In this document: positions 1 to 12,530 of the stretch, piece after piece
How positions within the stretch are numbered: the stretch's first letter is position 1
How the letters are laid out: each line of letters starts with the position of its first letter
Assembly (NCBI GenBank): GCA_016647705.1
Contig: CM028333.1
Location: 27,440,743 to 27,504,742, forward strand
Length of the DNA: 64,000 nucleotides
Source of the DNA: Eucommia ulmoides
Lineage: Eukaryota > Streptophyta > Magnoliopsida > Garryales > Eucommiaceae
Direction: 5' to 3'
Position numbers and translations under genes: made by a program
Notes under the pieces: model-generated
Seen by the model: the letters and a program-made list of their open reading frames with translations, nothing else
What the model was told of the DNA's origin: nothing
The model's database searches: none

Positions 1-2201
1 ATATGTTGTCTTATAATTTTTTAGGGCTTCGGAAGCTAAGAATGGTGGGAAACGTGCTCTATATCACTTTTTTGGTCTATGTACTTAATTTTTTTTAATA
101 TCTTATATTCTAACGATTTGAGTTTCTCCATGCATGTTTATGATTTTATATAATTGTTTTTTTTTCTTACAAATTGTGTTGCTTCTATTATTGGCAGTGG
201 AGCGGTGAAGATAAGGGCTGCTATGTTACTATAATACTGTTTTGTCTTCTAATAATTGGGAAATCGTAGATTTTCATAGCAACAATCGAGGAGTTGATGG
301 TTTTGAAGATACTGTTGTAGATTCTAATGAGGAAATTGAGGTGACCAGGTGCAATACTCTAATTTTTTATTTTTTTCATGATTTTCAAGCCTCCTAATAT
401 GAAAAATGATTTTATTGGTTAATTTGTTCATTGCTCGGTATATTTAATTGTCGTATAAAAATTTTATAGTTAGTTTTTGTTTGGATACATAACCTGTAAA
501 TATATTAGTATTTATCTTTAGTTATATATCTTTATTGGTATTTATCGTTAGTTACATATCTTTATTTGTTCTAGGTGATCGATTCACTTAGAGTATTTTT
601 TAACCAGATAGATGGATAAAAAGTAAAATATTTCTTTTGATACTGGCTATGTACAGGTACAGGTTTAATATTATGTTTTCAATGTTGGCTAGGGTGCTGT
701 TTATATTTGATCTGAATGAAAATAATGGTGTATTGTTTAATTTGATGCCAATAATTTCTTGGACTATTGTTGTATGTTGGTACGGGGAAACACAACTTCA
801 TGAATGAAACCATATGTTATTTGGATTCTACTTCCTATAATTTCTAGGGAAATTCTTTGAAAAGTCCTATGAATAAAGAACACTACTTTGTAGAGGACCA
901 TCCAAGACATTTTTTTTTTGCCTTGGGATGGTCCTTAGAAAGTGGTCTTTTCCACTTGTGAACCTCCCAACAAGATGCCCTAATTTCTATTTGTGTTTTT
1001 GTTGAATTTTTTGTTTTTAGTATTGATATGATGGTTCATTTATTTTGCGGTCTCTTTAAATTATTTATGGATGTGTAATTGTTAATTATTATTAATGTTC
1101 AAATGAAATAAGTGTAGAATATTTTATAAATAGATGAGCTTATATAAAAGAAAAAATCAAAATATGTTATTTTTGTAATATTCATGCCTTCAAGCACGGG
1201 TTATACAAATGAGGTTATTATTGATGTTCAAACGATACAAGTGCGAGTCTCGATTGTTAGTTTTCATTATTGTTGTTAGTTATCATTATTGAATTTTTTA
1301 TTATTGATGTTCGACTGTTAGTTATTATTCATGTTCTTAAAAAATAGGTTCAAAATGTTATATATGCAGTGGAGGTTATGTCAATCTTTTTTTCGTTTTA
1401 CACTTATGCCTAATACAAATTAACGTGACACAATTTTATTAATCAGATAATAAATAAAATTTTAAATTTTCCACTATCCATATAATATCAATAATCAAAT
1501 TAACAATCAAACTAAAAATGTTATATAAATTATTTGTAAATTATTTTGTGATGATAATTATGGTCTTTAAATTTGTGTTATTTAAAATATGGATAAGGTA
1601 ACTTAATTAATTTTACAAATAATAATAAGGTAATTTAATTAATTTTAAATATAAAAAAATTGAAACTTGTGTCTTCAGGGACAGGTTATGCCCTAGTATA
1701 TATATATATGCTACAAGCCTTGGGATAATTTAAGGAGGTATATTCTTGGAGTTTTTATTATTTAGCCCAAAATTCACACTCTCTCATCAATGAGATTTTT
1801 ATGTAAAAAGGTTATTATTTAATTATTTTCTTAGTGTTTAGTCATTTTACAGTTAAATTTACCAATAAAGAGACAATTATATCCTTATATAAATATATAA
1901 CCCTAGCCCCCACACTCATAGTCACCTCCCACATCTTCAAAGCCTTTCAAAGCCATTCCTTTTTTGTGTTATTCAAAGCCCTTTGTTCATCTTTAAATTC
2001 CTCCCTACTATGTTCATCTTCAACCTCTTTGTTCATCTTCAAAGTCGTTCAAAGCCCTTTTTTTCTTTTCATCTTCAAAGTCGTTCATCTCTCCCTCTTT
2101 GTTCATTTTCAAAACCTAGCCGTTGTTCATCTTCAAACCTTTGTTGTTCTATTTGTCCATCTGGCCACCACTAGTGCTCGTGGTCACCAATATCCTCTAT
2201 T

Positions 2202-2204
<3 letters not shown>

Positions 2205-2250
<46 letters not shown>
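2205..2250. repeat. (CT)n microsatellite
   Basis: An almost pure CT dinucleotide run of about 23 units. It creates Leu/Ser-rich or Arg/Glu-rich open frames on the two strands that are artefacts. Confidence 0.95.
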
Positions 2251-2253
<3 letters not shown>

Positions 2254-3744
2254 CCAAGTTGTTCCTCTCTCCCTCTCTGTTCGTAGTCATTGTCGCAGTT
2301 GATGCGTCTGGTTATGATTGTTCTCATGCTTCCACTCCCTACCCCCACCCTTCCTTGCTCCGGTGATAATGACCCCAAACCCATCGGAGACAATGACACC
2401 ACCCATCGAAATCAGATTGCGAAGTAGATTCCAATTACTCTATGAGATCATATCTATGATGATAGATCTAAAAAATTGAAAATAAAATATTTTTTCTCAA
2501 TTTTTTCTTGATTTTTCTGCTATTTTTAAGCATTTATTCTTAATTTTCTTCTCAAGTTTTTTACAATTGTTCTGCAATTGTTAAATATTTAATGTAAATC
2601 TACATGGTAATGGAGAATTGAGTTCATCTTTGTCATTCTTTAGTTTTCGCCGAATCAAGTTTGTCTTTGTCGCAATCCTATATCTGAAAAGTTTCGATCT
2701 GAAATTGTTTAGATTTGGATCAATCGCCACCGTGGTGAATGTCCACAATGAACCTTTTTGTTTGATCGATTTGTGTTTGTGAATGTTTCATTCAGGGTTG
2801 TATTCGTTGGGTGTTCATATGGTTTTGCTGAAATGATCACTCCATTTTATCTTTTGTTGGTCTTTTTTCAATGATATTGATTTGTTTTTCCGTGAATAAT
2901 CGCACTGGGGTTTAGATCTATTTTGAATTTGTTGCTTTTTGTAAAAAAAAATTGTTTATTCATATGAATAGTCTTTTCGTTGATCTATAGGTTACTTTCA
3001 ATATTTCTTGATTTTATGTTTTTGTGAATGTTCGCATGGGATTTTAGATCTATTTTGATTTAGTTTTGAGGATGAACATTTTATTTGTGGTTGATGATTG
3101 TTCATGCCAATTTTGTTTATTTTTTATTTTAAGGGGGCTTTTGATATCTTGATTTGTTATTCATTGGTGTTTGAATAAATGTTCATATGGTTTGATGAAA
3201 TATTCATACTGATTTGTTTTTCTTTAATCTTAGTTTTTTTTCATTTTTTTTTTCGGGTGATTTTGGTGAATGTTCATACTGACATAATAAAAACAAAAAC
3301 TTGTTCACTTATAGAACAATGAACATTCATAACAGCAGAATCGGAGGTAAAATGGGTTAAAATGTTTAAAAACAACAAAATAAAAATGTGAATGTACGTC
3401 TTGATTTTTTATTTTTTTTACAGAATGATATTGTACGTAAATAATGAAAAAAAAAATGGTCCAAGAATAGTAGACTATTTTCTAAAAATATCTGAGGACT
3501 AAAAATTTAATTATGTTAGTTAGTGGTCCATTTTCCGATTTATATATCTCTTAAGGACTATATAATAAATTTGTCTATATTCTTTATATGTTTATTTGTT
3601 TTGTATATATTAATTATGGACACGCAATTTTTTCCTATGTGAAATTTTTTATTGCAATTTATTTTATTTTATTTATTATTATTATTGTTATTTTATTTTA
3701 TTTTTATTTCATTTTGAAAAGAAAAGAAAAGAAAAAACAAAAAC

Positions 3745-3770
3745 ATATATATATATATATGTATATGTAT

Positions 3771-3811
<41 letters not shown>

Positions 3812-3812
3812 A
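3745..3812. repeat. Compound (AT)n/(CA)n microsatellite
   Basis: AT repeats, a short GTATAT segment, about 13 CA units, then AT repeats again. Confidence 0.95.
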
Positions 3813-6800
3813 ATAGAAAAAAAAAAAGAAATAAAATAGAAAACAAAAAAATATTTCATTTTCCTTGCCAAAATAGGACTAGGTTTTTTTTTGCCATTGC
3901 CACATTTTTCTTTCCTTTTGTGTATTGTTTTCTTTTTCCTTGCAAGATTTGGGTTAGGCTACTTAGGGTTTCCTAGGTTTTTAGGGTTTTTTCACTCTCC
4001 ATCTTTCCCTATAAATAGAACCATCATCCTTATTGTTTAGAAACACAAAAAATTCAAATAGAAACCCTTCGAGGAACACAATAAATTGAGAGAAAAATCC
4101 TTCTGGAAAATAAAAAATTCAGAGAAAAACTCTCCTAGGGAGTTATTCTCAGTGAAAGTCCATTTGGGCGGCTGTCTTTGAGAGAGAAAAACCTGTGCAT
4201 CAGAGATCTTTGCTAGAGTATGTATGTTTCTTCTCCCTTAATTCTCTTTATTGTTTTCTTGTTACCGTAATCTAAATTTCTGCAAGTTTGATATTGTTAA
4301 AATCATCTGATGACTCGATGAAAATGCTGGGATGAGGTTCTTCCTTCTCAATCTTAACCTTCATGCTTTAGACGAGGATACCTTTCTTATTTTACAGTTT
4401 TTTATTTGATTATCATTTTTAATTTGAGTTATTTGTATTCATAAAAATATCTAAAAAAAATCATAAGATGATTTGATAAAAACGCTGGGACGAGGTTCTT
4501 CTTTATCAAACTTAGCCTCCGAGTATTTGATGATACCATTTTTCATTTAAGTCATTGTTATTCATACAAGAAAAAAAAAATTAAAAATAAAATAAAAATA
4601 AATATTTTTGTTTCTTAGGAATTAGTTCTTACAAACCTTAGGATGAATATAACAATTCAATAAATTAAGGAAGAGGTTTCCATCCCATCGATTCAACTCC
4701 CCAAATAGACTAGAATTTAGAAGCGATTAATTTAGAAATCTCTTTACTCGGTAAATCGCTTCGAGGGATTCCGCCTAAGTCTTGGAAGGATTAATCCTAC
4801 AAAACTTGTTTCCTTGACTCTCCCTTGATTCTACTCTCCAAAGGATTTAAGGGAATGTCAAATAAGGTCTTATTTAACTTAATTGGACAAATTAGGAAAG
4901 TAAGCATTCTATTGACATCGCATCCATGTAATAATATAATATTTCATGTGACTCGCATGCTTGCCTTTTTCATCATTTAGACGATATGTTTAAGATACTT
5001 TTCACTACCTACACTTCCCATGTTTTATCGCATTACATATAGGTTATCTTAGACTCCATGATTCATGCCACTAAACCACTTTTTCATCATTTAGTATATA
5101 CATGTTTAAGACACGTACACCACTTGTACTTTTCGTACTCATTCTCATATAAGTCATATATGTATGTCATAGTAACCATGTTAGACATTAGGTCCCTTCT
5201 TCAAATAGGCCTGCGGTTTATACTCATGTTCATATCATTTGCATTGGTATGCTTATGTTACACCATTGAAAAAACACAAACATATTTTCTCATTAGCATA
5301 GGCCATTATGTTCGTGCATAAATAAAAATAAATCCAATTCATACTTGTTTAAACCGTTACCCTCATTTGCCTTTTTTTCTTTTTTGCATTCATACCTTAC
5401 TTAGCTTAGTTTGCCCGCGTAAAGAAATTCATTGGAAACATATATAAAACCACCCCCGGGGGGTCATCCTTATCAAATCCTTCAATCTTTGATAAGAGGT
5501 CATACCGATGGGACATTCCAAAAAATTATCATATCCTTCATAATTTAAATATTTAATATATCATTTTAATTTGTTATGAGATAATAATTTATAGATAATG
5601 ATTATTTTTTTATTTAAATTGGATAGTGTCCATATCCAAATCTATTTGTTTTCAAAATTTAATTTAATAGACAAAGATTTTAAATTTGAAATATGGTATA
5701 ATATAAAAAATATACATGTTCTTTTGAATATTTCTATTTTAATTTTATGAGATAATTTTAATGGATATCTAATTATAATAATTTAAAATTTAAATTGGAT
5801 TATATTTTAGTTATCATGTGATAATTTCTATTATAATTTAATTTATTTTGAATTAACATTCTAATTAGATTAAAATGATTCTTATGAGATAAGAATAATT
5901 TCTCAATTTGATGAGGAAACATCAATATTTAATAGTGATCCAATTAGATTTCATAATAGGATTAACCATGCTATTATATTTTACATGTGATGTATTATAT
6001 ATGTTGATTATGAGATGATTATAGACTTAAACTATTTGAGCTATATTAATATTTTTAATTGTTGAGTTAGATGATTTATTCCAACAAGGATGTAACTTTT
6101 TATTGATGGTTTTTTAGGGGCTTCCATAATCGGCCTCATTTTTATTTTCGTTTTATATTACCATTCTTGATACCCCTTCCCCTCTCCGAAATGTATTCCC
6201 TTCTTTTTCTTATAATTTGATTGTAATTTCAGAAGACGAAGAGAAGACTCAACGATTACAAAGAAAAAAGAAGTGACTTGGAACACAGAGCGATGGAGGC
6301 TAAGATATTGAAAGCCTAAAAAGGAGATCTATGAGATGAATCATCTTCGGTTACATAATTTACTACAACATAAGTTAGTTAAACCTATATTCGGTCCAAT
6401 GGCTCCGGTCACATCGAATTGAAAGTACACGATCATCCTATCTTATTGTATGCGTGTATGAGGCAATTTATATTTATAATAATTTATATTTGGCCTACAT
6501 ATATATCATGCTCTATGGGCCATTATTAATTTTATTTTATGTATTATATGCATGTTAAACAAACCAAATAATCAAATAATAAGATATAAAATCAATATCC
6601 CTCAAATCAAATATTAGATTGTAGCACAAACATATGATATATAAATGTCATCATTGTCTTCCACCGGGGAAGAGGGGTTGTTTGGGATATAATTCGATAA
6701 CCTTGAAGTCGATTAATAATTGATGATATGTGGAAATGTATGGGAAACTGACCTTTCAATGAATTTATATTTATTTTCTTAACAGGTAAAAACTAAACTG

Positions 6801-8520
6801 ATGGGCTTCAATAAACTGATGATGTGAGGGGCTAATCAGGACTACTTTGGACCATGTTAGATGGGTATAAATTAGCTAGGGAGATATACCAATAAGTTGA
6901 TGAAGGGAGGTATAATCAATCTAGAGACTAAATATGAATTGGATCTTTCCTAAAGGTAAGTTATAAGAGTTACATATCCTTGAAGGTTCGCAGGACAATA
7001 AGATGATGTGAGGCCCGTTGACAATGTTAGGATTATCCAATCCCCCAATAGGGAATATTTGGAATATACCAACTTGTACAGAGGGATGTGAGCTTCATAA
7101 AATTTAGTAGGAGTATATTTAGATTCATAAAAGAGTATTGATCTAAACTTATGTAGAGTACTTTTCTGCTTAGCTTATACGTTGCATTTATTTTCTTTAT
7201 ATAGATATCATAATGTACAAACCATTGCAAAATGTTCTTGACAACACTTTAACTGGACCTAACTCCTTGGATTATCTGAGAATCCTTAAACTAGTTTTAT
7301 CTTCTATCAAATTGGACTTAGAAGGGTCCTGTGATTGCTAACAAATATAATTCTCAATCTAGCATAAACTTGGTAGTATAGCGTTAGAGTATGAGTGTTG
7401 AACCACAAGGATTGATTGTAATTATTATTTTTCTCTTATTTTTCAGGTGAAATGGACAAGCAATTTGATTGGTTTTTGAGTTATGATGCTAACATTGCAA
7501 AACATTAAAATAACTGAAATGAAATATATAAAAAGCTTGGGTTTGAAACATGCATATATTCTTCGATCAATCCAATAAATTACATTCCTCCCTACTCTGA
7601 ATCTGTGTTTAATTAATCAATTCTAGTTACAAGCCAAATTTACTACGAAATATGAATTAAACACTTAATCGGCATGGATTATCTTCATGATTCAAATCTT
7701 ACATTAACTAATCTAAGGTGAATTAAAAAGTTAACATAATCCTTCCAATTAAGTTGTATCAATTTCCAAGAAGTTAAGTTGTATAACGGTAAGATCTAAA
7801 TCACAAGTCTTAGATATAACACCATAAATACAAGCAAACTCATGTCTAACCTATATAAGATAATTAGAACATAAATTTATTGAAGAAACATATTTGAAAA
7901 AAAAAATCCATATTGTACAACCTTTCACACAGAAGAAATAGAAAGAAAATAAAGTTTACATAGATAGATCTAAATTATAAATAGCCATAACCCAATTTGG
8001 GAGTATATGGAGTTGTTAAATCACTAATTTTCTTTTTAATTCTTCACCCGAGCTGCTTTCTCCAATTGAGAAAGAAAATAATACTAGCCAAAATGTCCAT
8101 ATCTAGTTTTCTTTCCCCAAAAAAATGTGGCATAATAATCCCTTGAATTTGGGGATTTGATTCCCCAAAAATCATTGATAAAAATGCTTTTTTTTTCACA
8201 AGGTCACGGTCCCAACCTTAGAGGTCTTGTTGCGACCGTGGGCAAATCCTAATAGCTGGAACTTCAAATGTACATATCTATATCGTCTGGACTCTGATTT
8301 TTCTATATGACCACTTGATAAAAATATTAGGATGTCTACTTTTACATTAAATTTGTTTCATCCCAAAATTACAATTGGAGAGTTAGTTATGGCTAAAAGA
8401 GTACACGTTGGTCTTCGATATAGTGACATAAATTATGACTTTTATCTCTGATTTTGGTATAACACTCTAAATCTGTGTGAATATAAAAATGAACTTATTA
8501 GAAGTGTATACACACTCATG

Positions 8521-8525
<5 letters not shown>

Positions 8526-8581
<56 letters not shown>
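8526..8581. repeat. Poly(A) tract of 56 bases
   Basis: An uninterrupted A run. It could be slippage or the tail of an old retroposon; I could not identify a LINE or SINE body upstream. Its length may not be assembled accurately. Confidence 0.9.
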
Positions 8582-8583
<2 letters not shown>

Positions 8584-8829
8584 AGTGTATAAAATTATAA
8601 AGAAATCAGGAAAGATCATCCAATTGTCGTGGCATATGGTGCTAATATTGATGAAGAACGCGTCATCCATAAATAGATATGTGATGACAAATAAGCTCAG
8701 ACAAATTAGTAATGAGCTCCAAAGATAGTCTGAAGGGCTATAGAGCTCTTATGCGATTGTTCAATGTTTGGAATCTCTATTTGGCGAGCATAGTTGTACT
8801 GCAAGGTAAAACATATTAATGGAGCTATT

Positions 8830-10090
8830 TGATGCACCCCGAAAAAACATTACATTTCATATTAGTCCTATTTATTTTTGAATGAAGACTTATCCTTTTT
8901 GAAATGTTTTTGGATAGGCTTATTTTTTGATTTTTTCTTAAAAGAAAACAATTCAAGGGATTTTTGAGGCACTAGTTTTGAAATAGTTCTTTGGACCGAG
9001 TAAAAGAATGGAGTCGTGAACTAACATTAAGTTAAATGGTGTGCTAGATCACTGGAATTTTTGAAAATTATTTTTTAACTTTGAAATGGCCCCATATTTG
9101 ACCCAGGGAAGGTATTAGGCACCCCAAGACATCCATTCGAAGATGGTACCTTAGTTTAAATAAATATTTTGATTAAAACGAGTTTAAGTAATTTTTTCGA
9201 CTTGGCTATCATAGTAATTCCCCTTATTTTTTATGCATTTAAAATTTAAATTAAAGATGAAAATATTTAAAAGAAAAATGTCCCATGTTAGACCACCTAT
9301 CGATTATGGATGTAATAGACAAGTTTGATCCCCGGGGATAGTTTATTGCTTTATGTTCTTTTTTTGTCTAGGTTATCTTAGTGAATTGTTTATATGCATG
9401 CAAAGAGGAGAAAAAGAGTTAAGAATTTTACACTATAAAATATAATTTTTTTTTTGAAGAAGTTCATTTTTTTTTAGTTCAAAAGAAGTAAAAAAATATT
9501 TTGAAAAATCCTTAGTAAAAATAAAAACAAGATAAATCTTTAATAAGAAGACTTATTGTGTAAGAATTTTTGTTTTAAAAACAAACATTTAGAAAACATT
9601 TATTATGGACAAGTTTTGAAATAAAAGAAAGAAATTGGGAAGAAATTTTGGGAAAATAAGAACCATTTTTGGGAGAAATTCTTAAAGACAATTTTTGGAG
9701 TTCCCCTTCAAAAGTAAAGGAAACAAGTTTTTGAAGAGACATTTTTATTAAGACACTTCCGGAATATAATTTTAGAAACATATTTTTTGAAAAATATACT
9801 TTTTAAATAAAACATTTTTGGGAAAGGAATTTCTTTTAAAAGTCAAAAGAAAAAAAATAATAACCCTTTTTAGTAGACAAAGTTTTGAAAAAGAAAAAAA
9901 AAAAAAAAAAAAAAAGAACTTTTCAAAAAAATAAAATGCATATTCTTTTGCCAACATGACCTTAACTTAAAAAAGAACTGTTTGGGGGAAGCATCTCCCA
10001 TAACCAGCCATTCAAAGTTTCACACGAAATTGGGAAACCTAAAAATGGGGTATATGTGGCCTTCCATTTCTAGTCTTTAGTTAAGATGAT

Positions 10091-10124
<34 letters not shown>

Positions 10125-11440
10125 GTAGACAGAAAGTAAAGTACTGAAGAAGTAAAGGTGCATGAAATTTAAAGTGCGAAAAAACGCAAAACAAAAACGT
10201 AAATAACAAAAATTTAAATGCGAGAAAGTAAAGTGTGGAAAGTCACAGAGCAGAAAAAGTAAATGATAAAAATTTAAATTGCAGAAAGCAAGAAAAGTAA
10301 AGCACGGAAAGGTGCATAGCGGTGAAGTAAATGACCGGCATTTAAATGAAGAAAATTAAATAGAAGAAAGTATATGCAAAAAATAAACAAGTTTCAAGTG
10401 TTCACTTGGGAACATCCTATTAGGTTTTGGTAAAGAAAAATGCTTGTGGGGGTTTGTAGAAGAATTTAACTTGCTTGAAGGCAAGAACCTTCTATTTTTT
10501 CTTCTTGTTCTTCTTTTTTCTTTTCTTCTTTTTGATCTTTTTATGAAGTTTTTCTTTTGTTTTTGTATACAAATGAGAAGCTAATCTAAGAGAGTTTTTA
10601 AAGAGAGAAAGTGTTCTTGCAAGAGTTTGGGTGCATTGGAATGGGGAGCATGATTACCTATTTATAAGTTTGTCTTGCTTAACTCACCTTCCAAAGTCTC
10701 ACCATAAGTATTAATGGCTTGGGGCACTCCCTAGGTCATGATTATTGCCTTTTAAGACCCCTTATTTTTTGGTATGGAGTGCTTAGGCTTCCAAATCCAC
10801 CCCATAAGTATTTCTATATATGGTAATGACTTAGGGGACTCCCTAGATGGTTAATTCCACTCCATTGAGAATCCAAGGCTCCATCCTACTCCTAGGAGGT
10901 GTACATGAAGCAAAATTGGTCCTTTTAAGCACCCTTTATCAATAAAATATTATTTTTTTAGTTTTTTCTTGCAATTAAAATTAAAACATGAAATTAAAAT
11001 GTCCAATATCTAATTGAAATTCTCAATTTTAAAAATTAATATGCAATTGGCCGTCAATTTGACGAAATCAATGCAACTTATAGTTTTTTAGGTCAAAATG
11101 AAAAGTGAGTGTAATTGACAAAAATTTCTTGACATTAATGGGTGGAAACTGAAACTAACTACATTACAAGTGATTTCCATATGAAAACTACTTTCAATTT
11201 GATCAATTTGGTCCCGAATTAACTTTTAGGAATTTCAATTTTGACCCAAAACTTTTATTTTTTCAAGAATTCATTAGAATTATCAATTTTGTTTTCTTAT
11301 ATTTAAACATTATTCAAATTTAAACATGGAATCTAAGGCACAAATTCATCTCTTTGAACTTCGGTTTAAAGTTTGTTTGAATTTTCACTTTAAACCCGGA
11401 ATTTTTTATTTATACAAAAATGAGCGGGATAAGATGGGGT
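8830..11440 (-). mobile_element. LTR-like arm, left half of a long inverted repeat
   Basis: This arm pairs, inverted, with 12,531-15,326. The best stretch is 8,990-9,055, whose segment GTTAAATGGTGTGCTAG recurs in reverse complement at about 15,112-15,140. Further pairs are GAAGGTATTAGGCACCCC (about 9,110) with the complement near 14,975, about 10,870-10,930 with 13,020-13,085, and 11,210-11,440 with 12,545-12,790. The outer end begins TGATGCACCCCG and the minus strand has a TATA-like TTATAAATAGG near 10,665. Length, TG start and purine-rich sequence beside the inner end suggest an old gypsy LTR in minus orientation. The inner boundary is good to about 10 bases. A T run of 30 bases lies at 10,092-10,121. 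Confidence 0.5.
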
Positions 11441-12530
11441 GCCTTTAACTGTCTCTCTTTGTCATGCGAGTTTATTTGTAATGACAAATATAGGAGACAC
11501 ACACCATTTTATTCTGCGGAGACGATTAAACAAAGAAAAAGAACCAAACTTCGATCAGACTAGGTCGACCTTTTACATGAAAGAAATGAAAATGGTTTTG
11601 CCAAAGACACTCTGGGCCCTGAAACACCGAAAAAAACCTTATCTAAATAGAGAGAAAAGTGAAAATTGTACTTTGATGAGAAGTCTCTTGTGACTTTCCT
11701 TGATGAAAGGAAACCCATGTTCACCATCAGAACATGGAAATGAAAAACAACATTAAATTTTTGGAAGTAATTATGACTGAACCAATTAGGTGGTTGCCTA
11801 CGTACCCTAACATGTATCCAAGATCAGGTCAGACGTAGTTCAAACAGGTCCTCGTCTTGTATGGGAGTGGAGGAGAAAAATAAATACTGAATCCTGTTAT
11901 CAAAGGCTCTAGGTTTAGAACACTCGCCACTTGCGATAGAGAGAGGAAATACGGAATCTCGCCATCAGAGGCTCTAAGATCATAACTCTTGCAATTTGTG
12001 ACATAGAGGGGAAAATACTGGATCCCGCCATTGGAGGCTCTAAGATCTTAATCTTTCACCACTTGCGACAAAAGAGAAAAAATACTGAATCCTTTCATCA
12101 GAGGTTCTAAGATCAAAACTCTCGCCACTTGCAACAAAGAGAGGAAATACTGGATCCCACCATCAGAGGATCTAAGATCAAATTTCTTGCCACTTACGAC
12201 AGAGAGAAAAAGTAATGGATCCTATTATTAGAGGCTTTAGGATCATAGATTTTTGCGGAGGTCTAACGAACCAGTCCTATAGAAGGTACGCTGAAGTGTA
12301 GTGGCGAAGAATGTTGCCCGGTAATATCTCCTAAATTTTTAGACCGGACCCACCTAAACTTCTTACATATCTTGCTTGTACCAAGAATAGGATCAATGTA
12401 GTTCGACAAGTCTTTGTCTGTGGTCGAAAAATGGGATATGGAAAACATATATGATAAAAGGAAAAGTTTTAAGTGACTTAACTCGATATGAATAGTTCTT
12501 ATCCGTAGTCAGAAAAGAGAGACAAAAAAC
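11441..12530. other. Core between the inverted LTR-like arms
   Basis: About 1.1 kb of sequence between the two arms, probably 3' untranslated or internal retroelement DNA. It holds the 65-67 bp minisatellite. A sequence at about 12,470-12,530 (CTTATCCGTAGTCAGAAAAG and neighbours) recurs in direct orientation at about 15,363-15,420, so the right arm is flanked on both sides by the same internal-type sequence. The 84-codon frame starting at 11,439 resembles nothing I recognise. Confidence 0.45.
11884..12255. repeat. 65-67 bp minisatellite, about 5.7 copies
   Basis: Units begin with ATACTGAATCC or a variant at 11,884, 11,949, 12,015, 12,082, 12,147 and 12,212, giving spacings of 65, 66, 67, 65 and 65. 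Each unit contains AGGCTCTAAGATC and CTTGCCACTTGCGACA-type segments. Arrays of this kind are known in 3' regions of Tat/Ogre gypsy elements, which fits the position beside an LTR-like arm. Confidence 0.85.

Larger units (their letters stand above)
1..8829. other. AT-rich non-coding DNA with simple repeats
   Basis: I see no convincing gene here. The open frames are short and mostly run over low-complexity DNA. Visible structure: a CT microsatellite (about 2,205-2,250), a compound AT/CA microsatellite (about 3,745-3,812), a TATA-like box near 4,010 followed by leader-like sequence that may be a decayed LTR, a repeated phrase around 4,310-4,350 and 4,465-4,520 (both with GCTGGGA-GAGGTTCTTC), and an A run at 8,526-8,581. 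Decayed retrotransposon DNA is the likeliest content, but no family can be named. Confidence 0.6.

Noticed and set aside
1-360. Exon-like fragments (GGCTTCGGAAGCTAAG after TTTTTAG; an open stretch at about 250-345)
   Set aside because: Too short, with no joining frame or recognisable protein; may be the end of a gene outside the window, but I cannot support it.
1670-1705. Possible Helitron 3' end (CAGGGACAGGTTATGCCCTAGT)
   Set aside because: The hairpin stem is only about four base pairs and no TC-type 5' end was found.
2184-2402. Minus-strand 72-codon open frame, and the plus-strand 150-codon frame over it
   Set aside because: Both run through the CT microsatellite and have no other features.
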